Source: CAZUXE01 sp964624585
Lineage (GTDB): Bacteria > Hydrothermota > Tepidihabitantia > B3-TA06
Direction: 5' to 3'
DNA: 22,796 bases
Assembly (NCBI GenBank): GCA_964624585.1
Contig: CAZUXE010000025.1
Coordinates: forward strand, 1-22,796
Part shown: in pieces, positions 4,884 through 12,189 of the stretch
How positions within the stretch are numbered: position 1 is the stretch's first letter
How the letters are laid out: the number at the start of each line of letters is the position of its first letter
Position numbers and translations under genes: made by a program
Notes under the pieces: generated by a model
What the model was told of the DNA's origin: nothing
Databases searched by the model: none
What the model saw: the letters and a program-made list of their open reading frames with translations, nothing else

Positions 4884-7631
4884 GTGAAATTTGTCTACCG
4901 TTTTGGTGGCGAGAAGGCCGATGCTTCGGCTGCAATGAAGAATAAATTAGGAGGCAAGGGTGCAAATCTTGCTGAGATGACTAACCTTGGCATTCCTGTT
5001 CCTCCAGGATTCACCATGTCTACCGATTTATGTATGGATTACCTTTCTTCCGGCAAGTATCCTGAAGGCTTAGAAACACAGGTTCTTAAAGGGCTTAAAC
5101 ATATTGAAAAACTAATGGGTAAGAAGTTTGGAGACTCCTCCAACCCACTTCTGGTTTCAGTACGCTCAGGGGCTCGTGTTTCCATGCCGGGAATGATGGA
5201 TACCATTCTCAACCTTGGACTAAACGACGAAACTGTACAGGGACTTGCTGAATTAACCGGTAATCCAAGATTTGCATACGATTCCTATCGTCGTTTTGTA
5301 CAAACTTATGGCGACGTTGTTCTGGAAGTGAGACCTCGTTCAAAACATGAACATGATCCTTTTGAAATTCTTATTGATAAGGTTAAAGAAAAGAAAGGTG
5401 TTAAGCTGGATACCGATTTGGATGCTGACGATTGGAAAAACCTTGTAGCTAAGTTTAAGCAAATGATTAAGCAACGCGCCGGCGTAGATTTTCCCGAAAA
5501 ACCTGAAGACCAACTTTGGGGCGCTATAAGCGCTGTTTTTTCATCATGGAATAACGAACGCGCAATAGCTTACCGTAAACTGAATCGTATACCGCATGAT
5601 TGGGGAACAGCTGTAAATATTCAGGCCATGGTATTTGGAAACATGGGTACTGATTCTGGAACAGGTGTTGCCTTCACGCGCGATCCGGCAACCGGTGAAC
5701 ATAAATTCTACGGCGAGTATCTTGAAAACGCTCAAGGTGAAGATGTAGTCGCAGGCGTAAGAACTCCTAAACCAATATCACAGCTTGAACAAGAGATGCC
5801 CAAAATTTATAAAAAACTCTTTAGTATACAAAAGAAGCTTGAGCGTCACTATAAAGACATGCAAGATCTTGAGTTTACAATTCAACAAGGCAAGCTGTGG
5901 TTGCTTCAAACTCGTACCGGAAAGCGAACCGGATTTGCCGCCATACGTATTGCTGTTGATATGGTAGAAGAGAAAGTTATTTCCCGTAAAGAAGCCCTTA
6001 TGCGCATAGATCCAGAACAGCTTAATCAACTTCTGCAACCTGTTTTTGACCAAACGGAGAAGAAAAAAGCAATAAAGGCAAAAAGGGTTCTTACCAAGGG
6101 ACTTCCCGCAGGTCCTGGTGCAGCTACAGGAAAAATTGTCTTCAATGCAGAAGATGCCGAAACATGGGCTAAAAAGGGCGAAAAGGTAATACTTACCCGT
6201 ATCGAAACTTCGCCTGAAGATATCAAGGGAATGGCTGCCGCAGTTGGCATTCTTACCCAACGCGGAGGAATGACCTCGCACGCGGCTCTTGTTGCACGTC
6301 AAATGGGTAAAGTTTGCGTAGCCGGATGCGACGCTTTGAATATAGATTATGCAAAGCATGTTATGAAAGTAGACGGTAATGTAATAAAAGAAGGCGACTA
6401 CATTTCTATTGATGGAAGCACTGGTGAAGTAATTCTTGGCAAGGTTCCTACTCGTCCTTCAGAAGTAATTCAGGTACTTCTTGAGGCTTCTCTTAAACCC
6501 GAACAATCTGAAACTTATCAGCGTTTTCATAAACTAATGGCTTGGTCTGAAGCAGAGACTAAACTTGAGGTCAGGACAAATGCCGACAAGCCCTCTCAAG
6601 CTAAAATAGCAAGGGTTTTCGGTGCTAAAGGTGTAGGCCTTTGTCGCACGGAGCATATGTTCTTTGAAGGCAAACGCATTGATGCCGTTCGTGAGATGAT
6701 TCTTGCTGATGATGAAGCAGGGCGTCGCAAAGCCCTAAAGAAACTGCTTCCCATGCAGCGTGACGATTTCGTAGGCTTATTCAGAGAAATGGACGGACTG
6801 CCTGTAATTATTAGAACCCTTGATCCTCCGTTACACGAATTCTTACCGCATGATACAAGAACGCAAAAAGAGCTTGCTGAAAAAATGAAGGTTACTGCTG
6901 CCAAGATTAAAGAAAAAGTTGAAGCGCTTCATGAATTTAACCCAATGCTTGGCCATCGTGGATGCCGATTGGGTATAACTTATCCTGAAATAACGGAAAT
7001 GCAGGCGCGAGCTATTTTTGAAGCAGCAGTGCAGGTAACTAAAGAAGGCAAAAGGGTTATTCCAGAAGTTATGATACCACTTGTTGGTAATGTTGCAGAA
7101 CTTATCAATCAACGTGAAGTTGTAGAAAAAACGGCCAAGGATGTTCTTACCGAACATGGCGTTGACCTGCATTATATGATTGGAACCATGATTGAAGTAC
7201 CTCGCGCGGCTCTTACGGCTGACCAAATAGCTCAACATGCAGACTTCTTCAGCTACGGTACAAACGATTTAACTCAAACCACTTTCGGGTTCTCAAGAGA
7301 TGATTCAGGAAAATTTATCGCCGATTATATGGAAAAAGGTATATTTACAGATGATCCCTTCCAAACTATTGACCAGCGCGGAGTTGGCGCTTTGGTTCGA
7401 CTTGGTGTAGAACTCGGCAGAATGGTTAATCCTAAAATTGAGATTGGAATCTGTGGCGAACACGGCGGTGAACCGCGTTCAGTTGAATTCTGCCATAATG
7501 CAGGACTTAACTACGTTTCTTGTTCACCGTACAGAGTACCTATTGCGCGACTGGCCGCAGCTCAAGCTGCATTAAAGGAAAAAGCTATCAAAACAGCCAA
7601 AAAACCAGCACCCAAAAAGAAGAAAAAGTAA
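4884..7631 (+). CDS. ppdK: Pyruvate, phosphate dikinase
   Basis: The 915-residue cytoplasmic enzyme interconverts pyruvate + ATP + phosphate with PEP + AMP + pyrophosphate. In anaerobes it often serves glycolysis or gluconeogenesis reversibly. The start is GTG at 4884, 5 bases after AGGAGG. The N-terminal nucleotide-binding domain starts KLGGKGANLAEM and includes SVRSGARVSMPGMMDT. The swivelling phosphohistidine domain has GGMTSHAALVAR with His466. The C-terminal PEP/pyruvate barrel has CRTEHMF, a GHRGCRLG loop and GICGEHGGEP with the catalytic Cys857. Thr464, two residues before the histidine, matches the position used for regulatory phosphorylation in plant PPDK. Length is slightly above the usual ~880 because of a lysine-rich tail (about 899-915) beyond the family's normal end. 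It is a single-gene unit with its own promoter, operator candidate and terminator. Confidence 0.98.
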   Translation: MKFVYRFGGEKADASAAMKNKLGGKGANLAEMTNLGIPVPPGFTMSTDLCMDYLSSGKYPEGLETQVLKGLKHIEKLMGKKFGDSSNPLLVSVRSGARVSMPGMMDTILNLGLNDETVQGLAELTGNPRFAYDSYRRFVQTYGDVVLEVRPRSKHEHDPFEILIDKVKEKKGVKLDTDLDADDWKNLVAKFKQMIKQRAGVDFPEKPEDQLWGAISAVFSSWNNERAIAYRKLNRIPHDWGTAVNIQAMVFGNMGTDSGTGVAFTRDPATGEHKFYGEYLENAQGEDVVAGVRTPKPISQLEQEMPKIYKKLFSIQKKLERHYKDMQDLEFTIQQGKLWLLQTRTGKRTGFAAIRIAVDMVEEKVISRKEALMRIDPEQLNQLLQPVFDQTEKKKAIKAKRVLTKGLPAGPGAATGKIVFNAEDAETWAKKGEKVILTRIETSPEDIKGMAAAVGILTQRGGMTSHAALVARQMGKVCVAGCDALNIDYAKHVMKVDGNVIKEGDYISIDGSTGEVILGKVPTRPSEVIQVLLEASLKPEQSETYQRFHKLMAWSEAETKLEVRTNADKPSQAKIARVFGAKGVGLCRTEHMFFEGKRIDAVREMILADDEAGRRKALKKLLPMQRDDFVGLFREMDGLPVIIRTLDPPLHEFLPHDTRTQKELAEKMKVTAAKIKEKVEALHEFNPMLGHRGCRLGITYPEITEMQARAIFEAAVQVTKEGKRVIPEVMIPLVGNVAELINQREVVEKTAKDVLTEHGVDLHYMIGTMIEVPRAALTADQIAQHADFFSYGTNDLTQTTFGFSRDDSGKFIADYMEKGIFTDDPFQTIDQRGVGALVRLGVELGRMVNPKIEIGICGEHGGEPRSVEFCHNAGLNYVSCSPYRVPIARLAAAQAALKEKAIKTAKKPAPKKKKK

Positions 7632-7643
7632 GCTATTTCACGA

Positions 7644-7673
7644 AAAAAGCCCCGGTTTATTCCGGGGCTTTTT
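7644..7673 (+). terminator. Intrinsic terminator of ppdK
   Basis: A 12-bp stem (AAAAAGCCCCGG and CCGGGGCTTTTT) closes a 6-base loop and ends in five Ts, 12 bases after the ppdK stop codon. The A-run on the left arm means it could also work on the minus strand. Confidence 0.93.
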
Positions 7674-7703
7674 AGTACGGCGTATTTTGAATCTAAAGCC
7701 ATG

Positions 7704-7803
7704 NNNNNNNNNNNNNNNNNNNNNNNNNNNNNNNNNNNNNNNNNNNNNNNNNNNNNNNNNNNNNNNNNNNNNNNNNNNNNNNNNNNNNNNNNNNNNNNNN
7801 NNN
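7704..7803. other. Assembly gap of 100 Ns
   Basis: Exactly 100 Ns follow ATG at 7701-7703. A round 100 is a common placeholder for a gap of unknown length, so ppdK and the MazG-like gene may not be true neighbours and sequence may be missing. The flanks (7674-7703 and 7804-7847) contain no gene I can support. Confidence 0.98.
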
Positions 7804-7847
7804 TAAAAATCACCCTGAAATATTTACCCTAACTCTATATCAAGGTA

Positions 7848-7875
7848 TTGACAACCCGCCAATCTATCGTATCAT
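7848..7875 (+). promoter_or_regulatory. Promoter of the MazG/DUF6754 operon, predicted leaderless
   Basis: TTGACA (7848-7853), a 16-bp spacer, TATCAT (7870-7875), then 7 bases to the ATG at 7883. There is no room for a Shine-Dalgarno sequence in the predicted transcript. No other promoter was seen before 12143, so this one probably drives all five genes. Confidence 0.72.
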
Positions 7876-7882
7876 ACGACGG

Positions 7883-8191
7883 ATGATTAGTAGATTAGGA
7901 GTCCGTGAATTTCAAAATCTAATCAAGGATGAGTTTTTTCATAAAGACTCTCCGCGCGGTCTGGCTAAGACATTTATTTGGTTTTCAGAAGAAATAGGTG
8001 AATTAGCCAGAGCCATTCGTCACAAAGACGAAGTGGCAATGAAAGAAGAGTTCGCAGATGTTCTTGCCTGGCTTTGCACTCTTGGAAATCTGGCGGGAAT
8101 AGATCTGGAGAACGCAGTTTTAGAAAAATATGAGAAAGGCTGTCCGCGATGCGGATCTAAGCCTTGTAAATGTGAAGAAGCCTTCAAATAG
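7883..8191 (+). CDS. MazG-like nucleotide pyrophosphohydrolase with C-terminal Cys cluster
   Basis: The 102-residue product has the all-alpha NTP-pyrophosphatase pattern: EEIGEL (Glu37, Glu40) followed by EEFADV (Glu56, Asp59), the ExxE...ExxD set that binds magnesium. Such enzymes cleave nucleoside triphosphates to monophosphates and pyrophosphate, often as house-cleaning or alarmone control. It is a single-domain form, much shorter than E. coli MazG. A compact CPRCGSKPCKC (Cys87, 90, 95, 97) at the end looks like a small zinc-binding knuckle. The ATG at 7883 has no ribosome site and lies 7 bases after the -10 box, so translation is predicted to be leaderless. Only 9 bases, filled by AGGAGGGG, separate it from the DUF6754 gene, which suggests co-transcription. 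The substrate cannot be read from sequence. Confidence 0.86.
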   Translation: MISRLGVREFQNLIKDEFFHKDSPRGLAKTFIWFSEEIGELARAIRHKDEVAMKEEFADVLAWLCTLGNLAGIDLENAVLEKYEKGCPRCGSKPCKCEEAFK

Positions 8192-8200
8192 GAGGGGCAA

Positions 8201-9505
8201 TTGACATTATTAATGCTTGTACCCCTTCTCTTTTTGCAAGCGGAGGCAGCAGAGGATTCACCTAAGGATTCTCTTGTTGTTCCAGTAATCCAACCGGTAA
8301 CCAATGTTATCGCGAAAGACGTTCCTTATGACGAAGGTGAAAAAATCTCTGTTAGCTGGAAATTATCACCTGATAATGCTAAGATTGAGTCATACGTCGT
8401 TTATAGGATTGCAGAAGGAGAAAACCCACTACAGATAGCCGAATTGGCTCCAGGAATAGATAGCATATGTGATAAAAACGATCTCGCCAACCAACGAATA
8501 AAGTACTATGAAAATTCAATAAAAGCTATAAAACGAGAACTTAGGAAAATGCAGCGCAGGGGCAAAAATACAGATACCATTCAGAATGATTTGTCCAACA
8601 TGAAAAAAGAGCTAACAGCTGCCCGCAAAACGCTTTTGAAGAATAACGTCAACTACCGTTATCAAGTCGTTGCTAAGGTTGACACTTTTGAATTTCAGTC
8701 AAAATTATCCAACCAAGCTATGGCTAAACCGCAGTGGTTTCATGCTAAAAGGATAAATATATTAATTGCGATGCTAACATTTTTCTTTCTCGTTATGTTA
8801 TTCATCTCCCAAGCCAAGCAAGGTAAAGAATTATTCTTACGTAAAATAGCGGGTCTTGAAGCTATTGATGAAGCGGTTGGGCGAGCTACGGAAATGGGAC
8901 GTCCTATTTTGTTTGTTCCAGGTCTTTCAGACATTTCAGATATTGCGACTATTGCTGCACTTAATATTCTTACAGGAATTGCTAAAAAAGCTGCACAGTA
9001 CGACACCCCTATAATTGTACCTAATCGAGATCCTATTGTATACACCGTTGCGCGTGAGATTGTAAAAGAAGCCTATTCCGATGTTGGTCGTCCAGACGCC
9101 TTTAATCCTGACAGTGTATTCTACGTAACGGCTAATCAGTTCGCCTACGTTGCTGCAGTTAATGGCATTATGTTGCGTGAAAAACCGGCAACAAACTTCT
9201 TCCTGGGAATGTTCTGGGCGGAGTCTTTGCTTTTGGCAGAAACTGGAAACATTGCCGGAGCCATCCAAATTGCCGGAACAGACGCATCAGCTCAGCTTCC
9301 ATTCTTTATTACAGCTTGTGACTATACTATCATTGGCGAAGAGCTTTATGCCGCCTCGGCTTACCTTTCCCATGAACCGAATTTGCTAGGTACTATCAAG
9401 GCGCAAGATTACGGTAAGGTGATTATTGCAGGTCTCTTAATAGTTCTTAGTCTTATTGCATTATTTGGACTTCCATCTATTGTTGAAATTATGAAAACGG
9501 TGTAG
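8201..9505 (+). CDS. Membrane protein with FN3-like ectodomain and DUF6754 domain
   Basis: The 434-residue product starts at TTG (8201), 5 bases after AGGAGG; the next start, ATG 8213, is too far from it. A short signal sequence ends near AEA (14-16). Residues about 40-175 look like a fibronectin type III fold (ISVSWKL, SYVVYRI, NYRYQVVAKV), but strands are separated by a charged helical coiled-coil segment (about 95-148). A membrane helix (185-204) leads to the DUF6754 region (about 208-405), with EAVGRATEMGRP, WAESLLLAE, GEELYAASAYLS and AQDYGK as the best landmarks. A second helix (406-424) follows. By topology the FN3-like part is outside and the DUF6754 region is cytoplasmic. The DUF6754 name is a family recognition from memory; its function is unknown. 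First of four membrane genes. Confidence 0.82.
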   Translation: MTLLMLVPLLFLQAEAAEDSPKDSLVVPVIQPVTNVIAKDVPYDEGEKISVSWKLSPDNAKIESYVVYRIAEGENPLQIAELAPGIDSICDKNDLANQRIKYYENSIKAIKRELRKMQRRGKNTDTIQNDLSNMKKELTAARKTLLKNNVNYRYQVVAKVDTFEFQSKLSNQAMAKPQWFHAKRINILIAMLTFFFLVMLFISQAKQGKELFLRKIAGLEAIDEAVGRATEMGRPILFVPGLSDISDIATIAALNILTGIAKKAAQYDTPIIVPNRDPIVYTVAREIVKEAYSDVGRPDAFNPDSVFYVTANQFAYVAAVNGIMLREKPATNFFLGMFWAESLLLAETGNIAGAIQIAGTDASAQLPFFITACDYTIIGEELYAASAYLSHEPNLLGTIKAQDYGKVIIAGLLIVLSLIALFGLPSIVEIMKTV

Positions 9506-9517
9506 GAGGAAATTGTT

Positions 9518-10174
9518 ATGAAAAAAACATTGCCGCTTACTTTAACTTTAGTGTTAGGCGTAATAATGATGGTTCAATTCTTTGTTCCCCACCACATTTC
9601 CCAGGTATTTTACAACAAATCATTGGAATGGGTGCGTATTATAACCGCTTTCGCCTTTATTCTGGGACTTTCAAGCTTCATAACTCATCATACAACTAAA
9701 ATTAAGTATCAAAAAGAAGGCTGGTACTACAGCTACATTGCTATTGGCGCTATGATTATTATGGCTATCGCAGGTTTAATAGGTCTTTCTCCAAAGCTAA
9801 ATAACATCATCGTTACAAACCAAGGTATTCCCTTCTTTGAATACATGTTTTCAAATTTATACAGCTACATGATGGTCCCGCTTGGAGCCACTATGTTCTC
9901 TGTTCTCGCTTTCTACATTGCATCAGCCGCCTACCGCTCATTCCGTGCGAAATCATTAGTTTCTATTCTTCTATTGGTAGCAGCTTTCGTAATCATGCTT
10001 TCCATTATTTTCTACAATGTACTTCCTCTCGGTGATTTTGGTGAATGGCTGCTATCTGTACCAAATATGGCGGCCAAGCGCGGAATATTCCTTGGAGCTA
10101 GTTTAGGAGGAATTGCTACCTCATTAAAGATTATCCTTGGAATTGAACGCGGTTATCTTGGAGGCGCCAAATGA
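9518..10174 (+). CDS. Six-helix membrane protein of the DUF6754 cassette
   Basis: The 218-residue product is almost entirely hydrophobic. Membrane segments are expected at about 6-24, 39-56, 71-90, 117-139, 146-167 and 189-208, with short polar loops such as THHTTKIKYQKEGWYYS. No transporter signature, conserved charged pair within the membrane or catalytic motif was recognised. The AGGAGG site (9504-9509) begins inside the TAG stop of the DUF6754 gene, and its own stop overlaps the next start by four bases (ATGA). It must therefore be made together with its neighbours and is probably a subunit of the same complex. Gene: sure. Function: not recognised. Confidence 0.8.
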   Translation: MKKTLPLTLTLVLGVIMMVQFFVPHHISQVFYNKSLEWVRIITAFAFILGLSSFITHHTTKIKYQKEGWYYSYIAIGAMIIMAIAGLIGLSPKLNNIIVTNQGIPFFEYMFSNLYSYMMVPLGATMFSVLAFYIASAAYRSFRAKSLVSILLLVAAFVIMLSIIFYNVLPLGDFGEWLLSVPNMAAKRGIFLGASLGGIATSLKIILGIERGYLGGAK

Positions 10175-11505
10175 AATTCTGGGAAAAACTAGGCAATATA
10201 GACCGTCGTGTAATCTACGTTATTATGGCCATCGTTGTAATTGTACCTCTTATACTTACTGTTAAACTTCCCTCCAAAGTTCGAGCAATGCCTCGTACGA
10301 AAAGCATTTTCAATCATGTTGAACAAATAGACCCAACTGCAAAACGCAAAGCGCTTATACTCTCGATTGATTTTGATCCTCAATCTGAACCTGAGTTAAA
10401 GCCACAGTTTGAAGCTGTTGTCCGTCACGCCTTTGCAAAGGATATTCCTGTTCTTGTTCTTGCCTTGAATATTCAGGGAACCGATATCGGAAGAGAAGTA
10501 CTTGAAAGACTGGCAGCAGAACACAATCAGGTTTACGGAGAGGACTACGTTCTTCTTGGTTGGAAACCAAGCGTTATTGCAGTTATACTTGGTATGGGAA
10601 ACTTTATAAATCAAGTATTCCCGGAAGACTATTACGGCACTCCTCTTGATTCACTACCAGTCATGAAAGAAGTAATAAACTACGACGATGCAGGAATGGT
10701 TATGAACTTTACTGCCAGCTCTTTCTACTCTTCATGGGTTATATACGCACATACCCCGTTTAACGTTCCGACGGCTACCGGAGTTACTTCTGTTTCAGTA
10801 GCTGATATATATCCCTACCTTGGTTCCAAACAGCTTCTAGGTATGCTTGCCGGTATGAAAGCCGCTGGAGAATATGAACGCCTGGTTAAGGATCGCTACT
10901 ATCCTAACATGACAGTTAAAAAACTTGCTAAAGATTCCTACGAAATAATTATTGAAGAACAAGTGTATGATGCTGATTCAATAGACCTACAGAGCTTGGC
11001 AAAACGATTTAACCTTAATGCTATTGACATTCAAAAAGCTATAACTGCTAAAAAGAAGTTTGAACGTAATTTAACTCTATTGCAATTACCTGAAACTGAC
11101 AGCACATTCTTTACTTATTCAAGAGAACTTACCGTTACTCCAAAGAATAGCGGAACGATTATTGCCGAGGTTAGCCTAGCTGGTCAAAAGCTTAAGATTA
11201 ATGAAACCCAAATGCAGGAAATAGCGAAGTTATATTATGTATCTGGTGAAGAACTCCATGATTTTTTCAAAAAATCGAAAGGAGATTCTACTACCGTATC
11301 AACTAAACGTGCAAAGGTAAAAATTCCTTTCCTTAAATCCATTAAAAAACTCAAGAAATCAAAATCATCTCCTGCTAAATTTGAGAGGAAAATCTTCCTA
11401 CGCGGCACACAGGCGCTTCCTGCCCTATCTGCATCACTAATTGTAATAATTCTATTTGTAATTATTGGAAACATAAGCTTCTTCGCATCAAGGAGGAAAA
11501 AATGA
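10171..11505 (+). CDS. Bitopic membrane protein with large alpha/beta domain, DUF6754 cassette
   Basis: The 444-residue product has a membrane helix near each end (13-32 and 414-435). Between them lies an alpha/beta region (about 58-240) with strand-like KALILSIDFD and PVLVLALNIQG. Landmarks are EDYYGTPLDSLP, NFTASSFYSSWVIYAHTPF, TATGVTSVS and LAGMKAAGEYE. Two similar helical motifs follow: LQSLAKRFNLNAIDIQKAIT (274-291 core) and MQEIAKLYYVSGEELHDFF (348-366), each resembling the helix-turn-helix core of LysM or HTH folds. A lysine-rich stretch (378-408) precedes the last helix. I do not recognise the family and see no catalytic motif. It overlaps both neighbours by four bases; the ribosome site is GGAG at 10160-10163. 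Confidence 0.8.
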   Translation: MKFWEKLGNIDRRVIYVIMAIVVIVPLILTVKLPSKVRAMPRTKSIFNHVEQIDPTAKRKALILSIDFDPQSEPELKPQFEAVVRHAFAKDIPVLVLALNIQGTDIGREVLERLAAEHNQVYGEDYVLLGWKPSVIAVILGMGNFINQVFPEDYYGTPLDSLPVMKEVINYDDAGMVMNFTASSFYSSWVIYAHTPFNVPTATGVTSVSVADIYPYLGSKQLLGMLAGMKAAGEYERLVKDRYYPNMTVKKLAKDSYEIIIEEQVYDADSIDLQSLAKRFNLNAIDIQKAITAKKKFERNLTLLQLPETDSTFFTYSRELTVTPKNSGTIIAEVSLAGQKLKINETQMQEIAKLYYVSGEELHDFFKKSKGDSTTVSTKRAKVKIPFLKSIKKLKKSKSSPAKFERKIFLRGTQALPALSASLIVIILFVIIGNISFFASRRKK

Positions 11506-12131
11506 GCGCCAATGTTTGGGTATGGATAGCTGCTATATTAACCCTGGCGATTTTCAGTATCCTTTACAAGGATAACCCTATATACAGAGTCGCTGAACAT
11601 CTTTTTGTAGGCCTAGCACTAGGTTACAGCGTTACAATCACATGGCATCATGCTTTATGGCCAATCGCCCTTAAGCCTCTGCTTATAGGTGGAGACTTTA
11701 TTCTCATTATCCCAATTGCAATAGGTCTTCTTTACTTCACTCGATTAATACCCAATGCTGCGTGGATGATTAGAATTCCCATCTCCATGATGCTAGGTTG
11801 GGCAGCTGGTCTTGGAATACCGCTTATATTCAGGGCTACCATTTTTGAACAAATTAAAGCATCATTGCTTACCCCAAAACTCTTCGCCAATGGCAACATC
11901 TGGCCTGGCGTTTGGGCTGTAGTTCTCTTGATTGGCATTCTTACCACTTTAACCTACTTTTTCTTCTCACGAAAAGAAAAATCGCCGCTTACACCTATAT
12001 CTCATATTGGTATCTTCTTCATTATGCTTGGTTTCGGAGCCACCTTTGGACTTACGGTTATGTCGCGTGTTTCACTTTTAATTGGGCGCGTACAATTCTT
12101 ATTGAGAGACTGGCTGGGAATAATTTCCTAA
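11502..12131 (+). CDS. Polytopic membrane protein, last gene of the DUF6754 cassette
   Basis: The 209-residue product has about six hydrophobic segments (around 3-22, 34-50, 64-80, 91-110, 134-153 and 166-187). The motif LYKDNPIYRVAEHLFVGLALG (from residue 21) places Asp, Asn, Glu and His near the start of the second segment. The C-terminal SRVSLLIGRVQFLLRDW looks amphipathic. These polar residues in a membrane protein may be functional, but no family function is recognised. It starts at ATGA, overlapping the previous stop, after AGGAGG at 11491-11496. A strong terminator 12 bases after its stop closes the operon. Confidence 0.8.
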   Translation: MSANVWVWIAAILTLAIFSILYKDNPIYRVAEHLFVGLALGYSVTITWHHALWPIALKPLLIGGDFILIIPIAIGLLYFTRLIPNAAWMIRIPISMMLGWAAGLGIPLIFRATIFEQIKASLLTPKLFANGNIWPGVWAVVLLIGILTTLTYFFFSRKEKSPLTPISHIGIFFIMLGFGATFGLTVMSRVSLLIGRVQFLLRDWLGIIS

Positions 12132-12142
12132 ACCGGAATTTT

Positions 12143-12175
12143 TGTGGCCTGCCTTTTTGGCAGGCCACATTTTTT
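12143..12175 (+). terminator. Intrinsic terminator closing the DUF6754 operon
   Basis: An 11-bp stem (TGTGGCCTGCC / GGCAGGCCACA) around five Ts is followed by six Ts (12170-12175). It lies only 15 bases before the GTG of the next gene, and no promoter was seen between, so some readthrough or a promoter inside the upstream gene must feed that gene. Confidence 0.92.
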
Positions 12176-12189
12176 AGATTGGAAAGATA

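Noticed and set aside
5778..6359. 193-residue minus-strand open frame inside ppdK
   Set aside because: It is antisense to well-conserved PPDK coding sequence and shows no ribosome site or protein-like family pattern.
8201..8228. Internal promoter starting with TTGACA at the DUF6754 start codon
   Set aside because: No TANNNT box is found 16-18 bases downstream; the TTG is better explained as the start codon after AGGAGGGG.
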